Part shown: positions 28,401-37,491 of the stretch, piece by piece
Layout of the letters: every line of letters starts with the position of its first letter
Position numbering within the stretch: the first letter of the stretch is position 1
Assembly (NCBI RefSeq): GCF_018143015.1
Contig: NC_054740.1
Location: forward strand, 75,103,856 to 75,167,855
Source of the DNA: Lytechinus variegatus
Taxonomy: Eukaryota > Echinodermata > Echinoidea > Temnopleuroida > Toxopneustidae
DNA: 64,000 nt
Direction of reading: 5' to 3'
The notes under the pieces: generated by a model
Seen by the model: only the letters and a program-made list of their open reading frames with translations
Databases searched by the model: none
What the model was told of the DNA's origin: nothing
Program-made: the position numbers and the translations under genes

Positions 28401-31400
28401 CCACCTTAATCTATCAAAATGAGGAAATTATTGAAAAGCAAAAAGCAAAATCTCTCAAGCATACATCATATCTAAAGAAGCAGAGCCCATTTAGTCACAC
28501 AGAATCAATAAATGAAAAATGATGCAATGGTCATATTAGTAACATTTAAATGTGAGAATAACAGTCCAAATTATTTACATTCTTGAATCATTTCAAAAAC
28601 TATATCCTGGCTTTAAAATGTTCCTAGTAGTCCATTTCATACTTACCAGTACTTGCCAAGTCTGTTGTTGGTGAATTGCTCAAACGATATGGGTTCTTTG
28701 CGTATTCTCAAAATAACTCCGGTGTAATTTGCTGCAAACTCAGTGGCTTGCTTGATTAGTTGATCTTTCTGTTCTGTGGCAAAAAGGTGCTGAAAGTAAA
28801 GCAACAGAGTAAATAAGAAACTGGTGCCCACACTGAAAATGATCAGTGAGTTATGAATATACGTCACATAAAATTTAAAAATTCACTAATGGCTAACATG
28901 AGCTACTAGCTTTGACCTGCAAATGCAATTTCCAAATTTTATCCTGACCTATAATTTAATGTGGACTGACACATCAAAGATAAATTTTGTCCTCCAATTT
29001 TCTTTTTACTATATACAATCCAATTTAGAGTCAGACACAATCCATGGACACACAGATGGACGGATGGCTGCCTCTAGAATTCGTTTTCAGGGGCATAATC
29101 ATATCAATTTTGCTTGCATAAACTAAAAAAAAAGTACATTTATAATATTCAATTTGACATACATGTACATGTAAACTCTGTTGGGATTAATGAGCATTAA
29201 TTGTCAAACTTTTATGAAGAAGTCAATACCCTTTTCAAAAAGCTGCTAATAATCTTACCAATCTGCTGAAGCCCCCATGGGCAATGGCAAAGCCACCGGG
29301 ATATCCTGTCACCTGGGTGAACCCCTCTATGTCCTTGTAGTAGTAGGAGCATATAGTCTTTCCTGACGTTGCATCCTTCTGATCTATGGAACATGGAGTT
29401 ACCTCAAGGACAACAGACCTTCTGTTGTCACTCCAATGATGCTTGTATGCATTATACCTCTGTCAAGGAAACAGTGTTGGAGCCATTGTTAAATCATCAC
29501 ATGATGCAGATGGATCATATAACTAAGAATATATTCTGCTCTTACTATATCCCATTAGTGAATGTACATGGATAAGGGGAGAGGAGGAGAGTGGGGGTAC
29601 AAGGTGAGGGAAGCAAGGAAACTAAGGGTCACTGGGGCAAGAAGACCAAGTTTTAATATGGTCATCAATCATACAAGTTATTTTTTTGTCAGTACTTGCA
29701 TCACTAATGCAAGAGGGCAGTGGCATCAGTGATTGGTATAATTTTTCTTTTAATTTTTGACCATTATCATGGGGCAGGGGTAAGGAAGCAAAAGGATGAT
29801 GGAGTAAGCATACATTGTTGCATTGCATTATAGGTTATATTATTGTAAAAAAAAAATCAAAGAAAGTTAAAGAGAAATTCCAGTAGTTGCAGTAAACACT
29901 GATTTCATGAGAAAGACTGTAAAACAAGGCTTAATTGCCAGTATATCATCGAGGATCTAGATCTGGTACAGTTACATTAACTGGAGTTTGTGAAATCTTG
30001 AAATCTACGCTGAAAAATGTTCACACCGAAAATCCCCAACACAGATAAGCGCACGTGGGACATTGTATAATTATTGCTTAGGGCGTCGGGCCCGACGCCC
30101 TACCCGAATCCCGTGCTTATTTGCAGATTTCTCAGCAATTACACAATTTCTTCCAGAATCCTTTGGCACATGCGTTTTATTTATACAAACAGACACTTTA
30201 GTGGTCATTTAATTGGATTCTGTACGAACTCATTTTGATATCGTTACCAAAACTAGCATTTACCTTTAAATAGAATATCAATTCTTTCATGCTTGATAAT
30301 TAGAAAATGGTTGATTAATGTATATGTGTAATTTCACAGGTTTCCAAACCTGTTTATTACAGAGTTAAATTGATGAACATTGGGTATCCAAGATAATCAA
30401 ATCAAAAGCAAGTAATTGCTTGATATCTTGAAAGATAAAATGTAAGTACATGACGAAAAAAGAAAATGTAAGTACATGACGAAAAAAAAAAATCAAAATT
30501 TCAGAATAGCTTATAAATCATTTCAACTAACTTGTTCAACTCCAAGCTTGCTCCCTCCAAACTGTGATCTAAATTTCTGTACACAAACAAAGAAAAGGAG
30601 TTAAATCATTATTCAATATGTTTAATTGAAAACATCACCATGTTCAACCTCAAAGAATGTTCAATTTTGCAAATTAGTGACAGTCAGTGCTGTACTGAAT
30701 CACAACAGAGACTTTGGACAAAAAAAATATAGAAATGGGACATGCTAATCCTACTTATAATGTTAATATTTGTCAAATATTATTTAGGTACTGAAACTCA
30801 TTCCAAAAGATCAGTGGTACAGTCTCATGAAATGGATCCTTATACATTCAAAGTTGTGATGTATTTCCAGAACTAAACTTTGTTTAAGACCTTTTTTGTT
30901 GATGCTGGCCATATCTTGGTAATACTAGGCAGACAAGATGAAAACTGTATGCTCAAAAGGTTCTCAGGTGTCTTTAATTTGTTCACAACTGAATTCTGTA
31001 AAACCCAAGCTTTCATATACGACTGACCCAGATAATGCAGTCAATGCTTCACCCTTAAAGACTAAAAGGAACTAAATATATCCATGAATAGGTGTCAAAG
31101 TGATGATCCCTTTACAACATAGAATGCACTGTGCAATTCTAAATCTTAACACCTTAAGTTAGCAAGAGTTCGAGTTGGATGCAGCAGAATTCTGACAATG
31201 AAAAATGCAGACCCTCTTATTGCTGGTAGTTCTCCAAGTGTTTAAAGGCCTGGTCACACCGCCCGAGCGTTGTTGGAGCGGTCGTGGTGCAGAGAGAAAA
31301 AATTATCACCCCTCGCTACCGTTCACCATTTTCGATTTTGATTCTTTCTTTTTTTTATATTTTTGTTTTCGATTTTTTCCCAAATTTTGTGAGCGAAATT

Positions 31401-33736
31401 CGACCCTCTCTCCCTACCGCTCCAACAACGCTCGGGCGGTGTGACCAGGCCTTAATGAATTGATTCACTCACCAAGGCTTCTGAGATAATATCCGCCCTG
31501 TGTTCTGTGGAGAATCTCATTGTCTCTCCTTTCTTACCGCCTTTCCTGACAGTGATGATGAATTCATTGTTCAGCTGGGCTTTCGTGTTTGGTGCAATCC
31601 CATAAAAATCACTGTACGGCCACTGTCAAAATGAAAGGGGAATTGAAAACAGAGGGTTAATAATTGCATGAAATAGTTGATGTCAATGTAAATAACACTT
31701 GAAAGATCCTACATCAAATATCCCAGCATAGGCTTAAAATAATCAATCATATACATGTAATCTAAAAGTAAACAACAGCTTCTGAAAGACTTCCCTATAC
31801 TTACTTTCAAAAGTAACTTCTAAGAACTGCATATTATTTGAGGCAGACTTCAATTTAAAAAATAATGTGTTGTCTAGCAACTCAAGTTGGAATCGCCTCC
31901 ACTGAAAGAGCCTTGTATGCCTAGCTATTAAAGTATCATATTTTGGGCAACATACAACAAAAAATTACAATAATCATCAAAAGATTAGGGTCTGATACCA
32001 GGCAATGGTTTGAAAGTTTGTACATGTATAGATCTTTATCTATTAATAAAAATAATTAATTTGTGATTGTATTTCCATCAAAACAATTTCTATATAAAGC
32101 AGCATTATAATTACTTATCATAATACAAATAATTTGGTACCATCTTTCTTCCATATTGACTTTGTCATTTCAACGAAGACCAATATAGTCAGGAATGGAT
32201 CTACATGTAGATTCTAGAATAACTAATATAATATCTATAGAATTTTATAGAATTTTGTTGATTATTTTACTCTCTTTGTATCATATTACCCTTGTATAAG
32301 GTTTTGATAGGGGGTCTACATTTTACAGCTCTGCTTTTAAGTAGGCCCCTCCATTTTTTTTTCATTTCATTGCTACATTTCAATCCTGCATATGTTATGC
32401 ATTTTTTTTTAATTGTAAACATGATTTATTACGAAATGTACTTTGATGATTGTGGAATATGAATATCAATAAATAAATAAAATAAATAAATAAAGGGAAG
32501 GTACACACCTGATTTGTAACCTCCATAGTGCTTGGATTGTATGTTGTGACTCCATGGGATCCCACAGAAAACACCCTCTTGTATCTAAAGGAAAGAAATA
32601 TGTTTGATATGTTCTTTGTACATTATGTATTAAGCATTATGAAATCGAATTATTGGAATCAATATACTTAAACAGACCTACAAACCTTCTACAACCAACA
32701 AAAGTGTGACAAAAAAGAGTATTTTTATAAATTTGTCTCAACGTACCAATCGCGTGCCTGTTGTAGTGAGATTGGTTAAAAAACATGTGAAATGACTCAC
32801 TTGAAAACTTGATAATTCACCCTATTAAACAACATGCAACAAGTTACTGGCCAACATTGATTTTACTGGTGTGGTACTGTCTGTTTGGTGCTAGTGTCAC
32901 ACACTGTCAGTATAATATATACTCCATGATCAGAAATTTAAACAAAAGTAACAATTCATACAAAAATGTATTGGTGTATTTATAGCAAAAAAGAGGAACA
33001 AATACTCTAAAAAGGGAAAGGTTGGCATGCCATCTTAAAGCAGTGGGTGAACAACAAGTGCATTGTAGGAAGATGTGTATTACAAAGTGTACAAGTATAT
33101 GTTTCACAACAAAACCTTCCTAGAACTTCAATGCGGTATTTCTTTTGTTAGTTTTGTTTTTCTTATGCCTATGGGGAAATCATTATGAAGCTTATCACAT
33201 GAATGTATTCAATTAACAGTTATTGCAGGCACTACAAATATACAAATAAAAATGCTGTATTTATTCATTTTTTTAAGACACATCCATAGCCATGCAATCA
33301 TTTTTTAAGACACATCCATAGCCATGCAATCGTTAAAATGATTCAGCAAAAAAACGCCTGAACATTGATCCAATGAAATCATACAAATGGGATAAAAAGG
33401 ATTTAGAAGTTTGTTAGCCTTATGATGCATTTTACCAGTATCAATCTATTATAAGTTCAAACAGGAATAACATGGATTTCTACAAGATGTTTGAGAACTT
33501 AAACAAGAAACAGACCTTTAATTTACAGCGTGAAAGTCATGTAATAACCTGTGGTAGATAAGGACATGTAGAGACTCTAATGCACCACTTTCAGCACCAG
33601 AAATAATCTTGGAATTTGGCAATTTGCACCCCCCCCCCCCACAGCCCAAAATGAATTCCTACTTTACTTACTTTCCTCTCCAAGAGTGCTTTGTTGTATA
33701 GTAGCTGGCCACATCTTTATTTTCCCTCATAGCCAT
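705..33736 (-). CDS. DNAJC13: DNAJC13 / RME-8 endosomal J-domain co-chaperone, 40 coding exons, 3' end off window
   Basis: Large peripheral endosomal protein that recruits Hsc70 through its J domain and acts with the retromer/SNX/WASH machinery in clathrin dynamics and endosome recycling (family knowledge). I joined 40 GT-AG exons by hand, and the frame is continuous for 1783 codons. The product aligns by eye with vertebrate DNAJC13 from its start to about residue 1830 of roughly 2240, so the last fifth is missing from the window. Domains in order: N-terminal PI3P-binding motif, armadillo-like helical region, IWN1 (761-763), GYF_2 (961-1015), IWN2 (1189-1191), J domain with HPD at 1319-1321, helical region, IWN3-like LWD (1629-1631). 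The fourth IWN would lie beyond position 1. Start ATG at 33734-33736 gives an N-terminus one residue shorter than the human one. Exon coordinates are in the block entries. No frameshift or stop was found. Confidence 0.96.
3906..4402 (-). repeat. Tandem array (about 118-130 bp) of the exon 36 3' end with its splice donor
   Basis: Copies begin at 3906, 4024, 4148 and 4272, and the real exon 36 end is at 4403. Each unit holds a degenerate copy of the last ~45 nt of exon 36 (the [16 protein letters not shown] part; units read [10 protein letters not shown] then stop in that frame) and a GT donor: gtggtg at 3906, gtatgg at 4024, gtaagg at 4148 and at 4272. Each unit also carries a CAC/CACTACCACC-rich spacer of intron origin. 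The duplicated segment therefore spanned the exon-intron boundary. Confidence 0.88.
5066..5508 (-). mobile_element. Foldback MITE family 1, copy D (truncated, inverted)
   Basis: Shares about 440 bp with the three other copies. It ends at 5508 with the terminal aggtggactagacctttaa and lacks the outer part of the other arm. It lies in the DNAJC13 intron between exons 35 and 36. Confidence 0.85.
8093..9325 (-). CDS. DNAJC13: DNAJC13 exons 30-32: J domain
   Basis: Exons 9210-9325, 8817-8895, 8093-8228; codons 1263 to about 1372. Helix II and the loop read [20 protein letters not shown], with the HPD tripeptide at 1319-1321 intact. HPD is the element that stimulates Hsp70 ATPase in J proteins, so the protein should be an active co-chaperone (family knowledge). 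Helix III reads [14 protein letters not shown] linker [17 protein letters not shown] precedes the domain, as in human. The domain sits in the middle of the protein rather than at an end, as is typical of RME-8. Confidence 0.95.
9744..13615 (-). CDS. DNAJC13: DNAJC13 exons 25-29: second IWN repeat region
   Basis: Exons: 13531-13615, 12805-12959, 12153-12198, 10375-10529, 9744-9945; codons 1048-1262. The block includes [40 protein letters not shown] and, across exons 28-29, [20 protein letters not shown]. The latter is the second IWN-type repeat, with IWS at 1189-1191. [19 protein letters not shown] and FPDWPISDP lead into the J domain. All match the vertebrate order with only conservative changes. 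The intron between exons 27 and 28 holds a 1034 bp transposon insertion (10827-11860) that accounts for over half its length and does not disturb either splice site. Confidence 0.93.
10827..11860. mobile_element. Non-autonomous hAT-like transposon with 7 bp target duplication
   Basis: The left end CAGAGATGCCAAC and right end GTTAGCATCTCTG are inverted repeats. Both sides are flanked by catcata (10820-10826 and 11861-11867), an exact 7 bp target duplication, with no eighth base matching. Near the left end are two neighbouring hairpins, gtgcgc/gcgcac and gagcgc/gcgctc (about 10887-10921). Near the right end is a gggagcctcccgatgaaat block. The length is 1034 bp. No transposase motif is visible. 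The duplication length and the CAG end fit the hAT superfamily (family knowledge). The insertion is in the intron between DNAJC13 exons 27 and 28. Confidence 0.85.
13828..14658 (-). CDS. DNAJC13: DNAJC13 exons 23-24: GYF_2 domain
   Basis: Exons 14389-14658 and 13828-14030; codons 891 to about 1047. [20 protein letters not shown] begins at residue 961 and continues across a phase-0 intron into [20 protein letters not shown] and the [12 protein letters not shown] end at about 1015. This is the GYF_2 (DUF4339) fold, a proline-rich ligand-binding module family. The family hallmark WYYG...GP and the terminal W.PL.....L are visible. The domain is split almost in the middle by the intron. Upstream, residues 891-950 encode a helical block that ends in a well conserved [12 protein letters not shown] motif. 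The binding partner of this module in DNAJC13 is not something I can infer from the sequence. Confidence 0.93.
15196..18065 (-). CDS. DNAJC13: DNAJC13 exons 19-22: first IWN repeat region
   Basis: Exons: 17995-18065, 17395-17440 (a 46 nt mini-exon), 16801-17015, 15196-15355; codons 727-890. The mini-exon encodes [15 protein letters not shown], the first IWN motif of the RME-8 family. It is followed in the next exon by [16 protein letters not shown] and then [15 protein letters not shown], all close to the human sequence. The mini-exon is needed for frame: exon 19 ends in phase 2 (CA) and exon 21 begins in phase 0, and the 46 nt resolve this exactly. Its acceptor is preceded, after 8 bases, by a 27 bp tandem array (17451-17538). 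A poly(C) run on the plus strand (about 16735-16756) lies about 45 bases inside the intron from the exon 21 donor, which makes it a G run in the transcript. Confidence 0.93.
15617..16220 (+). mobile_element. Foldback MITE family 1, copy A (604 bp)
   Basis: Begins ttaaaggtcaagtccacc and ends with the reverse complement of nearly the same sequence (ggtggacttgtcctttaa). The arms remain complementary inward for at least 150 bp, past a catccgattttgatgaaatt block, and again at a shared tagtgagtgagtgatgtcat block. The element is thus close to one long palindrome. TTAA at both ends may be the target duplication. It has no coding capacity and lies in the intron between DNAJC13 exons 21 and 22. Confidence 0.9.
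17131..17265 (-). mobile_element. tRNA-derived SINE fragment
   Basis: On the minus strand the segment has an A-box-like tagtgggagcattttggtct, a B-box-like ggctcgaatccc (plus strand 17196-17207), then a core reading aaccctggtgtagtaaatgg and a gggtaccc block. This layout is typical of tRNA SINEs of marine invertebrates. It lies in the 379 bp intron between DNAJC13 exons 20 and 21. Confidence 0.75.
17451..17538 (-). repeat. 27 bp tandem array upstream of the exon 20 acceptor
   Basis: Units start at 17451, 17478 and 17505 (gaatataatgacagaata type), with a fragment at 17532. The array begins 8 bases from the acceptor dinucleotide of DNAJC13 exon 20 at 17441-17442, so it occupies the region where the branch point and pyrimidine tract should be. 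Confidence 0.9.
18066..20320. other. Long DNAJC13 intron (exon 18 to 19)
   Basis: The intron is 2255 bp. Apart from the dispersed repeat at 18305-18465 and AT-rich DNA I see no gene, RNA or transposon in it. Confidence 0.7.
18305..18465 (+). repeat. Dispersed repeat family 3, copy 1
   Basis: About 150 bp matching 34455-34580, including ggttacaagctcttgcatag, a ttttcaagg block and gctttaccattcgacttcaa. It lies in the DNAJC13 intron between exons 18 and 19. I see no terminal repeats. Confidence 0.75.
20321..26775 (-). CDS. DNAJC13: DNAJC13 exons 10-18: armadillo-like helical region
   Basis: Exons: 26696-26775, 26243-26309, 25728-25833, 24380-24479, 23665-23772, 22923-23078, 22399-22455, 21700-21897, 20321-20527; codons 367-726. 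The encoded blocks (for example [20 protein letters not shown] and [12 protein letters not shown]) follow the vertebrate protein in order with no missing exon. The end of exon 18 is about 15 residues shorter than in human, between the [10 protein letters not shown] stretch and LHWRQRVG. This occurs within one exon, so it is a real loop-length difference rather than a missed exon. The region is all-helical and thought to be armadillo-like; no catalytic residues are expected. A foldback element (24986-25581) fills much of the intron between exons 12 and 13. An ATC-rich microsatellite lies next to the exon 15 donor. Confidence 0.93.
22697..22890. repeat. ATC/ATT trinucleotide microsatellite
   Basis: Imperfect (ATC)n/(ACC)n/(ATT)n run of about 190 bp inside the intron between DNAJC13 exons 15 and 16. 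It starts about 35 bases from the exon 15 donor. It is open in several frames only because of its composition. Confidence 0.9.
24986..25581 (+). mobile_element. Foldback MITE family 1, copy B (596 bp)
   Basis: Same ends and same internal blocks as copy A, in the same orientation, with an estimated 90 percent or more identity by eye. It lies in the intron between DNAJC13 exons 12 and 13. Terminal TTAA is present on both sides. Confidence 0.9.
27298..33736 (-). CDS. DNAJC13: DNAJC13 exons 1-9: N-terminal phosphoinositide-binding region
   Basis: Coding exons (high to low coordinate): 33672-33736, 32509-32584, 31473-31622, 30532-30576, 29259-29459, 28647-28789, 28018-28177, 27648-27739, 27298-27464; codons 1-366. 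Exon 1 encodes KHSWRGKYKR-type sequence across the exon 1/2 junction. K16, W19, Y23 and R25 correspond, shifted by one, to the human residues reported as needed for PI3P binding. Exons 2-6 encode the PH-like N-terminal fold, with motifs such as [10 protein letters not shown] and RIRKEP that closely match the vertebrate protein. Every junction is GT-AG and phases match. The coding exon 1 extends to an apparent acceptor at 33759-33760, so at least one non-coding 5' exon is expected upstream. A 214 bp inverted-repeat element sits 18 bp beyond the exon 3 donor, and an AATA-rich tract abuts the exon 2 donor. Confidence 0.94.
29460..30531. other. DNAJC13 intron (exon 4 to 5) with no gene
   Basis: AT-rich intron of 1072 bp. 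It contains a 24 bp perfect palindrome at 30079-30102 and a short tandem duplication of aaaatgtaagtacatgacg (about 30438-30482). Nothing else is recognised. Confidence 0.7.
30079..30102. repeat. Perfect 24 bp palindrome
   Basis: The palindrome is TAGGGCGTCGGG followed directly by its exact reverse complement, with no spacer. It is GC-rich in an AT-rich intron. Confidence 0.95.
31242..31455. mobile_element. Small inverted-repeat element with TTAA ends (214 bp)
   Basis: The arms aggcctggtcacaccgcccg... and the matching right end are a near-perfect inverted repeat of about 36 bp (31246-31282 and 31416-31451), reading on into gagcgttgttggagcggt. TTAA flanks both sides (31242-31245 and 31452-31455 within the call). 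The centre is T-rich and non-coding. The TTAA duplication is the piggyBac-type signature (family knowledge), but the superfamily is not proven. Confidence 0.85.
32465..32498. repeat. AATA microsatellite next to the exon 2 donor
   Basis: (AATA)n run that ends about ten bases from the DNAJC13 exon 2 donor at 32507-32508. Confidence 0.85.
33269..33331. repeat. Direct duplication of 32 bp
   Basis: The segment tttaagacacatccatagcc plus catgcaatc occurs twice in tandem, with a period of 32 bp, in DNAJC13 intron 1. Confidence 0.9.
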
Positions 33737-34400
33737 CTTGATGATTCATATAGCTTTACTGAAAAAATAATATGAGGTTCAAACAGAAATATTAAAGGCA
33801 CTGGCACCTTACAATGTATCAGCACCAGACCTGCATATGATCAGTTTTATTTACTAAACAAAACACATTAATACCAGAAATAACATTCATCACTGACCGA
33901 CACAAACGTCACCAACTATAAAGAAGAAAAAATTGACATAAAAATGTAGCCTACACTGCAGAGTCAGCCTTTAACCTGGGACCTCTTGCATGTTACAGGC
34001 CTACCAACATTTGAAAATGAAAAAACTAGTCCTAATTCATTGCTAGATGTCAGATGCATCTCCCTCACTTTTTTTAAATTAAGACATGTTTAGCATTCTT
34101 ATATTTTTAACACAGAGAAAATACAAGTGTTGAAAACCTATATTAGGTACTCTTACTTCCATACCCATACCCAGGCATGATATTCCCCACTGAAAAAAAA
34201 AAATCTGAAAAGTACATACAGCAAAGGGTTCTGTTTGTGGTAACTCCCGTAGGCACTCGGCAGGACAGTATTTTGCTGGTAAACGCCAAGCTGGTATATA
34301 ACGAACTACTTATGAAACATTTTACGTCTAGGTTAATCGGTCATAGTGGCTGACGTTATAGACGACAGATATCGCTATCTGGCCTTTTTATCAAAGTAGA
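33737..34400 (-). promoter_or_regulatory. Likely 5' leader and promoter area of DNAJC13
   Basis: The first coding exon is preceded by a good acceptor (a T-rich tract then cag, junction at 33758/33759), so transcription must begin further up. A possible non-coding exon lies around 34150-34330 on the minus strand, ending in a gtaagag donor near 34150. The stretch 34230-34380 has more CpG than its surroundings. There is no TATA box that I would trust. The call rests on position and splice-site logic only. Confidence 0.35.
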
Positions 34401-34403
34401 GAC

Positions 34404-34448
34404 AATGGCAGAGTTGGGATTCGATTATGAGTCCAATGCTCTAAATCC
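34404..34448 (-). mobile_element. tRNA-like relic
   Basis: On the minus strand it reads tttagagcattggactcata then atcgaatcccaactctgcc. This resembles the anticodon arm (CTCATAA loop) fused to a T-arm/B-box-like end of a tRNA, with the part between deleted. It is probably a SINE head remnant. It is adjacent to the dispersed repeat at 34455-34580. Confidence 0.45.
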
Positions 34449-34454
34449 TCGCCG

Positions 34455-34580
34455 AAGTCCGAGATGCTCGGTTGGGGTTACAAGCTCTTGCATAGTAAGA
34501 AATTGAAAGTGATTTTTCAAGGTAAGTCAGCATGATAGCTTTATCATTTGACTTTAAAAAGCAGTCAAAAACAGCACGCC
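34455..34580 (+). repeat. Dispersed repeat family 3, copy 2
   Basis: Counterpart of 18305-18465, sharing ggttacaagctcttgcatag, a tttttcaagg block and ttgactttaaaaagc. It lies upstream of DNAJC13. Confidence 0.75.
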
Positions 34581-35207
34581 CATGCATGAGGGTCCGAGCT
34601 GTCCTTCGTGCATGCGCATGCGATGTTTTGAAATCAGCAGCAAATTATATGCACATGTCAGGAGCTCGATGTTGGCTCTAATTTCTAAATCACCACTTTT
34701 GAGGATAACCAAAGGATGGATATGGAGTGAAATTAGGATGAAAAGTAAGAAATTAAGCTTCTTATTCTTTTTAAGCTAGTTTCGGTGTAGGATTTTTACA
34801 ATAAATCTGCATTATTTCCCACCTTTGCCACTTGGCACTCATTCTATGAACAAGGTTATGATATAACCATGTTCTCTGTTACTCCTCCCTGTGTGGTGAA
34901 ATAAGGTTGGCAATGTTTGGTTTATTTTCTCTTTTTCTTTGGGACAAATGCTTGATTTTTTGACAGTCAGGTTCCATTACAGCTGTTCATCATATAACTT
35001 GGCTCTTAAAGTAGACAACCGAAGAATCAAAAGTATTTTATAATGACTTTTTTTGGTCATCATTGTAAAGGGGAAGTATTACTAATCAGATATATAACTT
35101 CACCTTTTAAAATAGTGATTAGAGTTTGCAGAAATCAGCTCTCAAAAATGACTTATTTTCATGGCATATTTCTGCCTTCGTCCGTCCTCTGGCGAGCTCC
35201 AGCTGAG

Positions 35208-35215
35208 TGACGTCA
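35208..35215. promoter_or_regulatory. Perfect CRE octamer (TGACGTCA), site 1
   Basis: Full palindromic CREB/ATF site inside the long family 2 repeat, about 1.5 kb from the DNAJC13 start codon. Function is inferred from the motif alone. Confidence 0.4.
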
Positions 35216-36213
35216 CACCACGAGCAGCGAGCAGCTGAGCTGACAGCAGCCCATTGAAGACGATCTTTCCAATCAGCGTTTTTGCTCTTAGAATAGTTTA
35301 TTCCTCTCAAGATTGGTCTTATTACATAGATAAAAGTTTGAATTTTCTGAACAGTAAAATGAAATGCACATTTAACATATTTTGGTAACCGATATTTAGC
35401 TTAGAAAAAATTATTTGTTTTCAAGAAATATACGTGAATAAACAAAGCATATTTTCACTTAGAAATCATGCTTGCACCACATTGATATTATTATCAATAT
35501 AAAGCATAGACATTCGTCTTCACAACTGAATAAAAATTATGAAATTTAATTACGTAGCAAGTTCAGGAACCACAAAAAAACACGGCAATATATGATCGCG
35601 AAATGATTGGAATTGCACTTGGATTGCCGAAGCATTGCGAGGCAACTGCAGCGAACGCACTTTGTTCATATATCGTTATGAACACGGTCCATAACATAAC
35701 ATGGTCTGTGGACAAATCTGTACGTACGCATTTTTTTTTATGAGTGCGGGGATCCTGGTTCGAAACTCTTTGATTTTTTTTTGGTTCTGGATTTTTTTTT
35801 TAATTATGTTCCTTCCCCATTCCTATCAGCTCTTTTTTCTCTTTTTATTTTCATGTGAGATTCTATTCAGTCCTGTATTTATTAAATCTTACTTCTTAAT
35901 TGCTGCTTTTGATTTTCAAGTTCTTGATTAGATTCTCTACTTATATTATTTGGGCAGCGACTCACTCACTCACTGACTGGAGTGGAGCAACACAATGACG
36001 ACTGCAGTGGACAAAATTGGTCTTTACAGTCCACAATTCAATAAAAACGGGCAAAGGAACACAGTTCTGAATCACGTTTGGTCTGAAGTTGTCGAAAACA
36101 GAAATTGAATATCACATTACATGAAGAAAACGGTAAATTCGGAAGATATTGAACAGGTCAGTAAGGTGATTCAGTGCATGATGAACAGAGAGATGATGAG
36201 CACGTCGATTGTG

Positions 36214-36221
36214 TGACGTCA
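36214..36221. promoter_or_regulatory. Perfect CRE octamer (TGACGTCA), site 2
   Basis: Second exact octamer in the same repeat. Function is inferred from the motif alone. Confidence 0.35.
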
Positions 36222-36752
36222 TTATTCTCGACCGTTTTCGTCTGCGTGATTGTCGGTCTGGGGGGCTGAGAAGGGTGTCTAATAATTTCATTTCTTGCAT
36301 TTCCACGACATCTATAAGACTTTTTAGTGACATATTTGTGTATAAAAAGACAATACCTTTCCATCCATATATAATTTGTCTATAATCATCACTTTCGTGA
36401 AATTTTCTTCGTGTGTCTCCTTTAAGTAAATTTGATTCTTTAACTTAATTTTTCTTAATTAAAAATAGAGATTGAAAAACTACAATTGTCTTGCCATATT
36501 ACTTTCCAACAATAGAAGGCGTTCACAAAATATGCCCAACATTCAAGTTTTCGAGCGCTCTGGTGAATACAAAAATTACCCCCAAGTTACTAATGAAAAA
36601 TAAATTGCAACTGTACGGAAATTAGTATTTTTGGTCACAAAAGTGATATTTTAATGATTTTTAAAATTTTGTGCTGTGTACAGCACACAGTGACAAATCA
36701 TGTACCATGGATAGCGGAGCGTGAACGCTAGTGGTCGCGTACATTTTTGCTT

Positions 36753-36760
36753 TGACGTCA
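36753..36760. promoter_or_regulatory. Perfect CRE octamer (TGACGTCA), site 3
   Basis: Third exact octamer in the same repeat, in a part that the short copy at 57615-58115 lacks. Confidence 0.35.
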
Positions 36761-37491
36761 TCCAGCCACTGCTGAGAGCCAATTTATGAATGAAAATATA
36801 GTAAGCATGCGCAGTGCAAGCCTTCCATTTCCCCACACAGTATTCCACCAAGAATTTCACTTTCCTATATTTTATATGAATTATGAACGGTATTCTCTGA
36901 GGATCTATTTTCTCACCGATACCGCACAGGTAAGCGAATTTCGATTACTTCTTGCTTTTCCGTCAAAATATTACGAATTAGCGTCGATATGGCATCGTGT
37001 TCAATGTAGAGTCTATCGCCTATCACAAAGTCAATTAGCTTCGGGTTTCGGAACGTCGCGTGAATATGCATGAAATTGCAGAGTTTCAATAATTTTCGAT
37101 CGACACTGGAGCGATCCGATCTATTGCTACTTCTGCACGCAGTCTGAAGCAATTATTTTGGCGACCGCATGGTCATGACATGATCTGCACGAATGACCAA
37201 TCAGCGGTCTCCGAATCGCTGTGCGGAGACGATCTATCCGTTGTACACAGTCTATGGACAATTGTTCGTTGTGCAGCATTGGCATACCATAGTCCTGCCT
37301 GTAGATTCCCTACAGGCAGGATGGTAATGAACTCTTGGGTGGCCACTCGGGATTATCAGAGCAAATTTTGGACCTTGAAGTTTTGGTAGGTGGAGCGTAG
37401 TGTTCCGGTAGCGGGAGTGAAGCCTGCACAAACATCACTACTCAATGATCAATCACCACATCACATGCCATGCATGCAGGCCAGTCACTCT

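Larger units (their letters stand above)
34820..37330 (+). mobile_element. Repeat family 2, long copy (about 2.5 kb)
   Basis: Three segments (about 34820-35020, 36420-36670, 37265-37330) match, in reverse complement and in the same order, the 0.5 kb unit at 57615-58115. The parts between are absent there, so the two are copies of one element. The right edge carries a hairpin, CCTGCCTGTAG-ATTCC-CTACAGGCAGG, at 37294-37320. I see no terminal inverted repeats or coding region. The class is unknown. Confidence 0.75.

Noticed and set aside
35745..35765. B-box-like ggttcgaaac as a tRNA or SINE
   Set aside because: No A box at the right distance and poly(T) on both sides.
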